A stretch of 37,072 nt of DNA from Heterostelium multicystogenum (taxonomy: Eukaryota > Evosea > Eumycetozoa > Acytosteliales > Acytosteliaceae). The DNA lies in contig RCNN01000378.1 in the NCBI GenBank assembly GCA_003667245.1, positions 1 through 37,072 on the forward strand, read 5' to 3'. The position numbers and the translations under genes are program-made. Numbering within the stretch: the stretch's first letter is position 1; the number at the start of each line of letters is the position of its first letter. A model generated the notes under the pieces. That model was given only the letters and a program-made list of their open reading frames with translations. It was not told the origin of the DNA and made no database searches. Shown piece by piece: positions 8,790 through 21,011 of this stretch.

Positions 8790-9373
8790 GGCATATAGAT
8801 TGTGAACTGCTCAGAATAGATAATTATTAGACTGAGTCCAGTCAGTGATCCTTTAAATACCTGATGCCATTTCTCGATTGAATAGACTATTATGATATCT
8901 TTAGTGGTCTCAAGAAGACATTTTTGTAGTGAAAGAATAATGTTGGAGTTTGGATACAAAGTGAGATTTATCGACCTGAAATATATAATTAGTAAGGGAC
9001 AGTGAAACTCTAGCAATGATAGTGCTAACATACCGAATGAAATTGACCAGGTCCTTGATAAACTTGACGAAAATTTGCAATTTGTTCAGGAGTCAAGACA
9101 AATTTGCCATTGCTATATGGCACATTGGCCAACGAATGTGGAGCAATTGTAGCATAAACTATGTTATAGATGAAAATTTCTAGCTGAATGTGCTAGATGA
9201 TCGAGAGCTGTTTAAACAGTTTCTGTTGGTAAGCTCTCCATCTACTGAAGTATGGGAAGTATCTTGAGAAGATTCTGCCATAGTTACTCTGATAACCTTG
9301 GTCATTGATAAAAGAACATTAAGAAACTGCTTTCTACGTGATGATTGATTGAATCATCATTTGATGACATACC
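8790..9373 (+). pseudogene. Subtelomeric repeat copy C (uninterrupted), gene remnant
   Basis: This is the only copy that is continuous across the transposon insertion point: 8790-8884 matches 1455-1544, and 8888-9373 matches 3477-4012. Protein-like pieces such as LVRDSETLAMIVLTY and VLDDRELFKQFLLVSSPS occur in separate frames with stops, so it is not functional. It serves as the empty-site reference for the insertion at 1545-3471. Confidence 0.75.
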
Positions 9374-9657
9374 GAAGCCGAATAGTAGCTTTGTCATGGT
9401 GGCTGATAGAAAATGTTACAGACTTGGATTCATAATATCTAATCTATGTTCACTTATCTTGTCTGTGATGAGCGTGTTAGTCTGCTAAAGGTTATATCAA
9501 TAACCAAATTAACATACTTAGTTATCTTTTAAAATAAATTAATAACAACTCGTACAAATAGATCTGGGATAGTTAAAACAAATAAAAATGATTAATTGTT
9601 TGAAAATAAAAGATAAAAATTTGACAGGAAGTTTGGATTGATCTGAATTTCGTCCAC
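9374..9657. other. Intergenic stretch
   Basis: I see no supported feature. A tRNA or snoRNA was looked for around 9400-9490, but box motifs are not in a valid order. Confidence 0.5.
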
Positions 9658-10174
9658 CTATATATATGAGAGAATTGAAATCACTGAGGGCAATGGAGTG
9701 GCTACCCTTTGTATATTCTGGAGGTCGCCTTCTTTTTTGTTTGGCTTAAGGGACGTATATGAAAGTAAAGTTGGTCGATGGTCTTTTCCCACGTTATTGC
9801 ACACTCTATTTTTGGTTACAAATGTCTCACAACGAGATGTAGGATCTTCTCCACCAAGTGAATTGATGAGAATTCTTGCATTTAGTACAGCCACCATATC
9901 TGGAAGGTTCTCTTCAAAAATGAGATTTCTTCTCCCCAAACTTCCAGATATGGTGGTTGAAGTTGGGGAGAAGAACTCTTGAGAAGTTCGGTAGAACACA
10001 ATGCTTAGACTGGGTAGGAATCAGTGTAGGGTGCTGGCATCCTTGTTTATGAGTAGGATCATAGGGAGATACCTTCGACCTCAGGTTGTGCAACATCTTT
10101 GATGTACTACGAAGTTTTTCTTCGTCCTCGTCTACCTTTGGTCGAGCCAGATCGATGAGATAGCACTTATACAA
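9658..10174 (-). pseudogene. Unrecognised ORF pair with overlapping inverted repeats
   Basis: Two overlapping minus-strand frames are open: 10174-9914 (MYKCYLIDLARPKVDEDEEK...) and 9999-9658 (ending in PLPSVISILSYI, with ARILINSLGGEDPTSRC inside). They could be one gene broken by a frame shift near 9930. The overlap coincides with a strong hairpin, so both frames encode related words from its two arms. I do not recognise a family, and an origin as a mobile-element fragment is only a guess. Confidence 0.3.
9891..9975. repeat. Two overlapping inverted repeats
   Basis: CCACCATATCTGGAAG at 9891-9906 is the exact reverse complement of 9941-9956. TTCTTCTCCCCA at 9927-9938 is the reverse complement of 9964-9975. 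The two hairpins interlock, so they are mutually exclusive or pseudoknot-like as folded structures. Confidence 0.85.
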
Positions 10175-10302
10175 TCATGAAATAAATATAAATATAAAAT
10201 GAAATTCAATGTGAGAAACCAGTTTTTTAGAAACATATAAAATTGGAGTCTTAAAGATATCTTATACATGACGAATTATGCACCAAATATTTATTTATTG
10301 AT

Positions 10303-11197
10303 TTAGTGATTGGTCCATGGATTTAAGAATTGAAGACCCACTTGCTTTGCAGTATTTATCATTTGATTCACTGTATTAGCATCCAAACCATTCATTCCAC
10401 CTTTTTGGATACTGCATATATTATTTTTTCTTGTTTATTCCAATCGTCAATCTTGCTTCCATGCAAAGTTCTTCTTCTAATGTACTGTCGATAATAAACT
10501 GTGTTCCAACCTAATAAAATTGTTTTTTAGGTTAGGTTAGCAAGTATTGAATGAAACGATATAATATTTAAATACTTTTGTTAATGTAACACAAATTGGT
10601 ACATTTTCTATAGATAATGATTGATAAGTATCGGAATCTTCTGATACCTCAAATTCTATTTGCTCTTGTTCGCCTTGCACAACTTTTATAGTTGGTAATT
10701 TGGTATTGTATAGTGCAGCTCTTGTTGCAATCGACAAAGCATCAATAAGGTTGCCATCACTATCTAAAACGGTTGCATCTATATGTAGATTCCAGCAATA
10801 TCTTCCGGGAACAATTGACAGTGCCTCTAAATCCAATGAGTTCTCTAATAATCTTTCCAGTTGTTTTGCAAGTTCTATATTTAGTTGCTCAGCACCCTTT
10901 CCTTCAAACTCTGGTGATGCAGACGGACAACAATCGACAGAAATAGTTTATAACTCCATGATTTGGTTTGTTAATGTGAGGTTGGCCAATGTCTGCCTTT
11001 ATACCAATGAGAATGTGTGTATTGGATAGTAGGATACGAGCTGAACCACACGCATGTGCAATCTCTCCGACATCCAATTCGAAATGCCTATAGTCTAAAC
11101 GTGATCGGCCATCTGATCTAACACCACACTCTACACCCTGTTTAATGAAATAGATTTCACTTGGCGAAAGCTTTTGTATAATATTTATTTGATTCAT
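10303..11197 (-). CDS. EXOSC7: Exosome complex subunit RRP42 (EXOSC7)
   Basis: This is a structural RNase PH-fold subunit of the nuclear and cytoplasmic RNA exosome ring, which handles 3'-5' RNA processing and decay. The N-terminus MNQINIIQKLSPSEIYFIKQ is followed by VRSDGRSRLDYRHFELD, GSARILLSNTHILIGIKA and a segment equivalent to human FFVDCSASATPEFEG. Then come SIVPGRYCWNLHIDATVLD and GNLIDALSIATRAALYNTK, all in the order seen in human EXOSC7. A 65-bp intron (10511-10575) separates the C-terminal exon (VGTQFIIDSTLEEELC). Two one-base insertions break the frame, near 10940 (after NYF) and in an A run near 10425; reading across them gives full length to the stop at 10303. These breaks are most likely sequence errors, since the gene is normally essential. 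Confidence 0.88.
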
Positions 11198-11303
11198 TTA
11201 ACTCTGAAATTGAAAACCAAAATAATCGAACGATCCATTTATTTATTATTTTTGAAATTAAAGTTTTATCGTTTTTCGATTGTTTTTTTTGTAACATTTT
11301 CTT

Positions 11304-14300
11304 TCAAACAAATACATTGTTTAAATATTTTTTGACCATTCCTTCAAGATCTTTTTGTTTAAGTGGTTTACAGAAATAATCATCGCATCCAGCTTGAAGA
11401 CATGCCTCTCTTTGTCCACCCATGGCATTTGCTGTCATGGCCACTATTGGAGTATGTTTAAAGGAACCTTCTGATTTTCTGATTCGACTGGTCGCTTCAT
11501 AACCGTCCATGATTGGCATTTGAATGTCCATGAGTATCAGATCATAGTCAATAGTCGATGCCTTTTCAACCCCCTCTGCACCATTGGATGCTAGGTCTAA
11601 ACAAGTTATACCCAACTTTTGTAGCATTTTAAAGAGAATGTTTGAATTAACTTCATTGTCCTCAATGACGAGTACTTGAGGTGCTCGGTGCTGCGAAGTA
11701 ACATTAGGTGATCTTTTAAATGGTGGCAAAAGGTACTCCAGTTCTTAATGGAGATAAGCTTTTTGATTGCTTAGTTGTTGGATAAGGTTTATCTTTTTCA
11801 AGGTATTGCTTAGCTGTTTCCGATTGCTGGAGATCTAACCAAAGGCTTTTCATATCATTAAAGTCATCGTTAATACTTCTAATGAGCTGAGGTGATCTCA
11901 TCAGTCTCTTTGTGTACTTCAAAGTGGAGGGTGAAGTTGTTTGATAGCTCTCTAAGATCTTAATAATATTATTTAATAAACTATCACGCTTGATCGGTCT
12001 GTTTACAAGAAGGATACCTGATTCTTGGAGAATGGAGCGAGAGCTTGTCAGTGCTAATTGAGTGATAACAATGAAATCAAATCTATTTTTAGGAATTCCT
12101 TCTGACTTGTGATATCGTTCTTTGATTTGTTGAATGTTTTCTATTAGATTTAACACTTGATCCTCGTTGTAGTTGAGTGGGAGACCGATAATGACAATGT
12201 TGTTCTGTTTGACCAGTATTTCATCCATAGAGAGATATTGTGATATATTGGTAGTTGTAAAGTTGCTGCTTTCCAGATATCACCCCAAACGATTCAATAA
12301 TTTGCTCCAATTGATTACGAATCATCTGGTTGTCTTCCAAAATAATAATATTGGTATCATCTTGGTGTAGGAGCAATTCTTTGTTGGGTATTATGTCTTC
12401 TCTGGGTGGCTTGGAAAGATCAATTGTGAAATGGAAAATGGAACCTTCACCAATTTTGCTTTTAATACCTATTTGACCACCCATGAGTTCAACGAGCTGT
12501 TTACAAATACTGAGACCAAGACCACTTCCGTCGTAGGCACGATTCACTCCAGTATCTAGTTGAGAAAATCTTTGGAATAGTTTATCAAAATCTTTTGGCT
12601 TAATACCAATACCAGAGTCTATTACTTCGATATGAGTGGAATATGATGTATTGTTGAGATTTTGTGTAATTGTAGCCTTTATAAATACTTCACCTGTGCT
12701 TGTAAATTTGATTGCATTGGACAAGAGATTAACCAGTATTTGTCTGAGAAGATTCACATCTCCAATTACTGGTATGGAAGTGGTACATGGAGAGCTGAAG
12801 AGACCAACCATTAAGCCTTTTTGGTGTGCATTTGGAGCGATTGCACCAATTGAATCTTCCAAAAATGATATCAAATTAAATATTGAGAGATTCAAAACTG
12901 TTTTTCCTTGCTCCACTTTGGAAAGATCTAAAATATTATTCACCATAAATAGTAATGACTCTGACGATTGTTGACTAATATTTAAAAGTTCTTTTTGGTC
13001 TGTTGTCAGTGGGAACTCCTTCAATAATTCCAATGACCCAATGATGTGATTGAGTGGAGTTCTCATTTCATGTGACATATTAGATATAAAGTCTGATTTG
13101 GCTTTGTTGGCTTTTTCCGCTTCTTCCTTTGCCAAGAATGCTTGGTTAGCAAGATGATTTGACTGTAGGAAGAGTCTTGCATTCTGGAAGGAAACAGCAA
13201 TTTGAGTTGATAGCAAATTCAGCACCTCTAGACGATTTGAAGTGAATGCACCAGTAGTAAAATTGTTTTCTAAATAGAGAATCGATACTAATTTTCCTTG
13301 GTGAACTATTGGTAAGACCAATATTGATTTAGGATTTTGGTTCTTAACGTAGATATCATCACAAAAAGTTTTTTCTTCAGCTGCATTTGCGATCAACAAT
13401 GGACATTGCGTTCTACGGACATAATTTATCATAGAAACACATAGATTCCAAGTTCCATCATCTCTAATTGCTTTGCTAAAATTTTTCATTTGAAGTGCAG
13501 CTCTTCAAAACTGGAGATGCGATGGTAGGGCTTCCTTCAGAATATTCAGATTTTGTTTGAACCAAACCATTGTCGTCGGAGCTTCTGTTACTATTTATAT
13601 AGACCTCAACAGATACTTTTTCACCTATTACACAAGCGGATGCAGCAACATTGAGCTCGCCAAACTTATTATTGTTGGTTGGGAAGAGTTCTTTATTGCT
13701 GTCTTCAAGCAATAGGAGGAATCCTCTGGATGCTCCAGCATTTCGGATAACTACTTTCATTAATCGTTTAAGAAGCCTGTCATAGTAGATTTCTTCTGCC
13801 AATGAGTGTGAGACTGTAATAACTGAGCATAGATCAAATGCATCTACCTGTGGATACTTGATGATGGTTTTACTGCTAGACCCACCATGCATTATATTAC
13901 CAACAGAATCTTGGGATCGGCGACGAATAGACAGTCGTGGTTCAATATTGGTTGGACAAGTGTCATTCTGCAAAAAGTGTTTTGTGCTTTGTGAAATGGG
14001 AGCTCTTCCACTGATTGGACTCAATATAGTTGGAAATTCAATTTCCAAAAGTTGAGATTTGACATTTGCACCCCACATCGAATAACAGTGCTGTGCTTCC
14101 AATAGGAATGCTCTTGCAACAGCCATTTTCTTTAGTGAGACATACATTCTTCCCGCTAGTTCATTAGCCAATGCTTCAAATTGGACATATTTATGTGTTT
14201 GGGCTGCAGTAATAGCTTCATTAAATAATTCCATTGCATCAATATATCTCTTTGATACTCTTGCCAGTTCTGCTTTAACCAGATGTACCATGAGTCCAAA

Positions 14301-17300
14301 ATTTTCAAAGCTATGAGCTGCAAAAATTTCAAGTCTTTCTAAACAATGAGATACCATTTCTAACTTTTCAACTCTCTCGGACTCATCATAGTTCTCAAAA
14401 AGTGCCATAGCTGTAAGGCATTTGAAACAATAGTAGGATGCCATTGGACTGTGAGCATAGATACCCATGATATATCGCTCTGTCATTTGAGCAGAGCGCC
14501 AAGCTCTATCGTATTGGCCAAGAATATAAAATCCTTGGAGTCTAAACACATAGTGGAAACCTTTTGGACATTCAATTTCGATTGTATCTAAATCAGCTTC
14601 GAATGCAGCTTCGTCCCATTCTTTGACTGATTCATCTTCTAGACAAGCTTGCCCAATGAATTCCAAAAGCAGTTGCTGTAGAGATTGTGCAATTCTCAAC
14701 ATTGGAATGAAATTGTATTGCTCAATGAAGGCAGAATATTTCTTACAGAGTGCATATATTTCCAAAAGTGGTTTGACCTGCTAAAATACTCTGGAATAAT
14801 AGGTGTACACTACTGTAGCATCCATATCCCATGTCTCCTGATTCTATTGCCTCCAGAAATGCTTGCTTAATCAAAGCACCATTGGTTGACATGTGAGCTT
14901 TCCAATGATTGATGAAATTTCCAAACAATAATGTTACTTTTCCTTTGGTTGATGGTTCATTATGAATTTCTTTAAGCTCCATTGCAAGTTTTCCAACTTC
15001 GTAGCCCACCTGGAAATCATCGAATCGACCTACACACACCATAATTCCAAACATGACTAGTCCAACAGAGCTCCACGATGAACATCCATCGGTAATAGAA
15101 ATATCTGCAAGTTTCAATAGAATCGAACTTAACAATGCAATATTTGTAAAAAACAGCGGAGCAATCATTATACCAATAACCTTTACAGATACACAAGTAG
15201 TGTGTGGCGGCATGTTTGTGTTTTTCAAAAGATCTAAAAACGATCGCCCACCCAATTTACGTTTGATTTCTTCATACTCTGCTCGCAGTGATTCATTTGT
15301 TGGTTTACGATTGATAAAGATTCCCTGGGAGTGTAGATACTCGAGACCTTTCTCTACACAATCATTAAACTTTGATAGGAGAGTATATTGTTGAATATTA
15401 AGTGCAATTGCTTCGCCTCTGTCTTCAGAGTTGGCTGAATTTTCAATGACCATCTGTAAGATTCGTTCAGATTCATCAATGTTTCCGCACATAAACTCGC
15501 ATTCTGACTTTTCAAAGAATATTTCATAAGTTGTACGGTAATGTTCAGACCAACAGGTACTTAGATCCATTGTTTTTAACAGCACAATCTAAATAACAAT
15601 TTGCAATGGAGTAGGCTGCAGAGAGCTTTGCTTTCTTTCCGGCTTGATAATTTAATGTCGAGAGTGTAATTTTTCTCCTCATCATCAACAACCACTATTA
15701 TGAAATCTATTAGTATTTGATCAAACTAATTCAAATGATTATAACTTACAATCAATTCCAACATTATATTGATTTACGATATCGAATATGTTTGAAGTTT
15801 GTTGGTCTTTTAGAGCCGACTGGTGCAGCAATCTACCAATGTTCAAATGTATTTCTTTTTTATCTTTTCCTAATAGCACCAAGGAATAGGCAGCCTGTTG
15901 AACTCTATCATGAACAAATTTGTACTTTTTATCGTCAATATTCATAATTAAATCTTGTGCAATGATAGGAGTAAGTAGTTTCAAAGTCTCTTCAGGCGGG
16001 CATTCTGCTACAATAGATAGCATCTCCAGTTCGAATATATTACCGATACATGATGCCAATTGTAGAACTCTTTGTGATTCCAAACTTAATTGTTTTAGAT
16101 TGCTAAGAATAATTATTAGTGTCATTTAGTATTCAGCCAGATCCAATATTATATATTTACCCAACCATAAATTCTACTACATTATCTGTAAACTGTCTTG
16201 TTTGTATTTTTGAGATATCCCATTTCCAACTGTCTACATTAACATCAAAATAGAGTAACTCTTCATTGAACAATGTCTTTAAGAATTGAATTGTAAAGAA
16301 TGGGTTACCATGAGTTTTGGAGAGCACCACCTCAGAGAGTGATAATGTTTCTTTCGGTGATTTGTGTAAAGAAGATGATACCATCAAATTTACATCATTC
16401 AAATCCAGTGGCTTTAAATTGATCTTTGTAATTGGGATCCTAATTGTATCATCATTGATCAACGATTCCATAGATATACCACCGATTGGCTCATTCTCTC
16501 GAAATGCACCAATGATTAAAAGATATTTAAGATTGTTGTTATCAAAGAGTAATCTAATTAATCTACAAGATGCTTCATCTGCTCTCTGATAAATAATTCA
16601 TGAATAAGTCCTTCTAGAAGTTCATAAAATATATTTATATTTATACTTACTTGTAAATCATCCAAGAATAAAATTAATGGATGTCCTTCCTCAGAGAATA
16701 CACGCAAAAAATCCTTGAATACAAGATCAAAACGGTTCTGTGACTCCGATGGTGGTAAAGAAGGAACTGGTGGATATGAACCTACAATCATTTCAAGTGC
16801 TGGCATTACATCTACTATGACACCAATATTTGGTCCAAGAGCTCTGTGTAGTTTCTCTTTGTAAAATGCCAACTCCATTGGACTCAATACTAATACTAGG
16901 TGTATCAACTCATTAAGTGCTTCAATTATAGCACTGTATGGTACACCACGATTGTATTGATCAAATTTACCAGAGATAAATCGAGGACCGGCAGGTGCTT
17001 TTTTCTTAGCAGCATTGATTAAAGATGTCTTTCCAACTCCAGAGTGTCCTGACACCAAAATCAATTCTTTATTTCCTTTACAAACTCTACCTATTGAAGC
17101 AAACTAAATATATAATATTTTGTGGAAATTGTTAAAATCGAATAATATAGACAGCTTGAACGATCTACATACTATTGAACTTAATTCACTCTTCCTTGAA
17201 TATAAATCAGTTGGAATATGAGGACGATGTAATACATCATAGACACCCAACACAAAATCATCAGTACTATAATTGGAGCTAAGTTGAAATTTACATATTT

Positions 17301-19116
17301 CTAAATCACGCTTCAGACCATAGGCACTATTGTATCTTTCATCGGGTGATTTCTTTAATAATTTGTCAACAATACTGGAAATTACTGTGAAATAGATAAA
17401 TGTAAGGATTACTACATTATTGTTAAACTTTAAACGAAACATACTTAAAGGAACATTTGGATTTATATCTGATATAAATGGTGCTTTCTTTGCAAAATGG
17501 GCATGAATTAATTCAGATAGATCATTAGTTTGAAATGGTAATCTTCCTGTCAATAGTTCATAAAAAGTTACTCCTAGTGAATATAAATCTGGATGTTTGC
17601 AATGATTTTGTAAATATTTAAAATATATCTTAAAATTAATCATAATAATAACATACCTGCTCTACAATCAACATTGTGTTGAGTACGTCCTGTTTCTTCA
17701 GGTGGTGAATAATAATAGGAAGTTGTATTGTATCTTCCAATTTCTGGATAATTTTTTAGATACAAAAGAGAGCTATCAATAGATTGGCTGTTTGGAATTT
17801 TTAGAACTGAGTATTGAAAGTTGGCAAGTCTAACTATATTGTTGGAGTTTATATATTATATTCGAAGGTCTAATGTCTCTGTGAATACAACCTCTAAGAT
17901 GTATTTCCTCGAGAATAGAGGCTAGTTGGATAGCAATCGAAATGAAAGTATTGAAATCTATGTCTTGATATTTCAAGTTAGACGAAAATAAAGGGCTTGC
18001 TGATTGCGGGGTCAATTGTTTGATTGCTGGTGAAGAATTGGGTGTATGTGGTGTGTAGGAGTGTGGCATTTGTCCAGCTGAAACATTGATTGAATAGGAT
18101 GAGTTTGATGAAGAAGTAGAGGAAGTAGAGGACGAAGCATTTGATTGTGAAGCCGATGATAAATAATTTGGGATATTGGCTGCGTGTGAGGTTGGTGTTG
18201 TCGGGCCCAATGTTGAATAAACTGATGTAAGAGGTTTAAAGCCATTATCTTCGAGAATGAATGCAAAAATATTACCCAACTCGTTCTGGGCACGAATTAC
18301 TCTCATAACACCATCGATATTACTTAGATACAAGAGAATTGCATATTCACGCTGGAACAAAGATACAACCTCTACCGATGGGTACTTTGTATTGATAATC
18401 TTTAAAAGTACCTTTTGATTGGAAAATAATGCTTCATTTGGTTTCATCAATCCATTTGGTGACGATAATGAAATATGCTGAACGAATGTCGATGATCCAA
18501 CTGATGAAAGAGAAGAGGACAATGACGAAGAGGAGGAATGATTTGAAAGAGTTGAGTTTGCCGAGGGCACTTTTTCTTCAAAACCATCGACATTTACTTT
18601 TACAGTTAGAGGACTGGACGCAGGGACTATTGTTGCTGCTGCTGGTGTTGTCGCTGTGGTTATTGCTGGTGTATTACTATTGATCTTTTCTAAATCTATG
18701 TGAATATTATTTTCTAAATTTGGTTGCTTTATAGTCGAGTCTCTTGGAGAGATCATTGAAGACTGCATTGCCGATGTAATAGTATTGACATTGGAAGGCG
18801 CAGGAGCTGAAGCGGTTGTAGTGCTTGTTATGTTGTATTTAGGATAGTAGTGGTGATTTAATGTTGGCATGTTTAAACTAGGTGAATTATCAAGTTTGAA
18901 TGGTGCTTTGATTGAACTTGTGTAAATGTTGGATGGTGGTGCAGAGTTTGTAACATTTGCGGATGAAGGGTCCAGTCTATTGCTGTGGTTGCTCCAATTT
19001 CCAAAGACATAGCTTTGTTGGTTGAAATAGGTGGCACTAAACACCGAAAATATCTTTTCATCCTGTAACTTTTCGCCCAAGAAGAAGTCTTGTAACCAAC
19101 TTGCTGAATTATTCAT
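11304..19116 (-). CDS. Giant hybrid sensor kinase: pseudokinase-ATPase-TPR-like-GAF-HisKA-HATPase-REC
   Basis: Domain order from the start at 19116 is as follows. A Ser/Thr kinase-like domain carries a 180-residue Ser/Thr/Ala-rich insert in its N-lobe, the Lys in VLLKIINTKYPS, the catalytic loop CIHRDIRPSNII, and then VRLANFQYS where DFG should be. The family hallmark YSPPEETGR and DLYSLGVTFYELLTGRLPF follow. Next comes an AAA-type ATPase (SGHSGVGKTSLINAA Walker A, LILFLDDLQ Walker B), a long helical repeat region, and GAF (near 13200-13750). HisKA has the phospho-His in ISNMSHEMRTPLNHI, and HATPase_c has ILVNLLSNAIKF and GSGLGLSICKQL. A degenerate receiver (about 11750-12350) precedes a canonical one with phospho-Asp in LILMDIQMPIMDGYEA. 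At least six short introns are visible. One-base breaks near 11730, 12275, 13500, 14785, 15570 and 17845 are probably errors. It resembles dictyostelid DhkG-like and fungal CHK1-like kinases; the exact orthologue is not certain. Confidence 0.9.
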
Positions 19117-20005
19117 GACTTTCTAAAACACTTTGAATTTAATGAAACAAGAAAGAAAATAGGAAATATATTCTATCTCATATATAAATAGAATGTTGAT
19201 TAATATTGTTATTGTATTAACATAAGATTTGACAATCAAACAACTAATAATAATTTTGCAAATATATATATATTTATATATATTAACAATTATTTCCAAG
19301 AGTAGCTCTAGGAGTAGTAATAGCAGTAGTAGTAGTAGCAGGAAAATTATTTTCATATAGCATCTTTACACTATATATAGAGTAGTTACAACAACATGAA
19401 ACAGGAACGATAACATTCTACAACATCAACCAAAATTAAATTAAAAATAAATATATGATTTGATTTTTGGTGTTCTAACATAATATGTTATTGCATTGAA
19501 TCCACCGTTGAGTTGCACATGAAAAAAAACCACTGACTGATATCTTGTGTTGTTGGGTTGGTTTGGCTGGCTGGCTGAGTGGGTGCGTGGTGGTTAAAGT
19601 TGTACAAATATACATATATATACATATACTTGTTCATTCATAAGCTGCTAGGGGGTGGATTAAATGAGAGACATATTATTGTCATTAAATATTTCTATTT
19701 GTGGTGGTGATTAATAATATGTATTACAAATCTGATAGAAATATTCCGTGTGTTTGTTTGATTTGATCAAAACAATAACAATAATAATAATAATACAAAA
19801 GTAAAGAAGTATATTCACAATAAATAGTAGTGTGTTATTTTTATTGTTTTTTTTTGAATTTGTTAATCAAAAAATGGGACCAAAAACAATTTCATGGTAA
19901 CAAAATAAAACGATTGATCCTTTTTTGGAATTTAAATTCAAATTGAGTAAGAGTGCATAGGTATTTTGTTTTTTTTAATTAAAATGTATTTTTTTTAATT
20001 TGTTA
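19117..20005. promoter_or_regulatory. Upstream region of the hybrid kinase gene
   Basis: About 890 bp separate the kinase start from the MCTS1 stop, both on the minus strand. The region is very AT-rich, with runs of T, AAT/ATA repeats (near 19275 and 19775) and a short AGT/AGC repeat near 19315-19340. I see no coding gene; the Leu-rich minus-strand frame at 19123-19356 is simple-sequence translation. It probably holds the kinase promoter and the 3' end of MCTS1. Confidence 0.5.
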
Positions 20006-20944
20006 TTACTCCAAGTTTGGAGAGGTGAATAAACTATCGCCCAGTAATGAATATTTATGACACCAATATCATTGTTAATGGTACGTCTAAAACAGAACAA
20101 TTAAAATATAAAATTAATAGAGGTATCACCAATAAATATCAATTTAAACTTACATATCTTGAGTTGACATTTTTGTTAAGCCAATTGCACATGCATGCTT
20201 TTTTCCTTCGGCCATGATTGCCTAATATCAGAGTATTGATTAGAAATTAATTTAATTAAATATTAACTCGAATGAATTTGAAATAAACTTACCACAATGG
20301 TTGCTTCAGGTACATCGACATCCATTCTTGCTCCAGGTGAAGTTAAACCACGACACATGATGTTTGCTCCTTGTAAAACAAATTTGATTGCACCTCTATC
20401 TACTTGAAGTTGTGGCATTATATTGGGATCTAATATAGAAATAATGATGTTATTATTACCAGCTGGTAGGTAGTTTTAATTGAACAGTATTTACATTTGT
20501 GTAAGAAACGTAATGTTGGATAGTAGGGTCCATCTTTTTCGTTAAAGAATATCACCTCATTATTCACTAAAATTAAATTAATGTTACCTTGACTGTTTTA
20601 GGACGTAGAATAGTTTGTTAAAATGTGCAAATGTTATTGATAATTGCTTCATATTACCATTTTACTTGAACAATTGGTACTTTCTTGGGGAAAATATCAT
20701 CTTGAATCTCAGCTAGTGAAGGATATTCTGTAAGAATTGAATTCTTAATATTTCTCTGTAAAGATGATTTGATTTGAGAATTCGATGATGAATTGCCTTT
20801 GATTGATAGCCTGAATATGAATGTTATTGAATGTTAGTACGACATCGAATTGAATCATCTTTGTTATCATAATCATATCATCATCATCATCTAGTAATCG
20901 TCATATATGAATAGGTAAGCTCTTTCATCGTACTTTTTAAACAT
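20006..20944 (-). CDS. MCTS1: MCTS1/MCT-1 translation factor (PUA domain)
   Basis: MCTS1 acts with DENR in reinitiation and in recycling of 40S subunits. The pieces in order are: MFKKYDER (start 20944); a helical N-domain ending [33 protein letters not shown]; the PUA domain [20 protein letters not shown] then [30 protein letters not shown]; and after the last intron [12 protein letters not shown], ending [11 protein letters not shown]. All match the human protein in order. Five introns are needed. The last one is clear (GTAAGT at about 20154 to TTTTAG). A one-base break near 20045 must be bridged to reach the stop at 20006. The first intron lacks an obvious GT donor after MFKKYDER. The gene ends 67 bp from the start side of its upstream neighbour's 3' end, in the same orientation. 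Confidence 0.88.
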
Positions 20945-21011
20945 TTTTAATTGCGAAACAATAATGAACTAGCCAATATAAATAAATAGAGTATGATGAT
21001 AATAAAATGTA

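Noticed and set aside
9395..9490. tRNA or C/D snoRNA
   Set aside because: A TGATGA and several CTGA motifs occur, but not in C-then-D order, and no tRNA B box or acceptor pairing is present.
18429..18683. Leu-rich open frame on the plus strand (and 18012-18293, 18873-19061 on minus)
   Set aside because: These are shadows of the Ser/Thr/Ala-rich low-complexity part of the hybrid kinase.
11304..19116. Bacterial gene transfer for the hybrid kinase
   Set aside because: It has many spliceosomal introns, native AT-rich composition and low-complexity tracts, and the architecture is known in amoebae and fungi.
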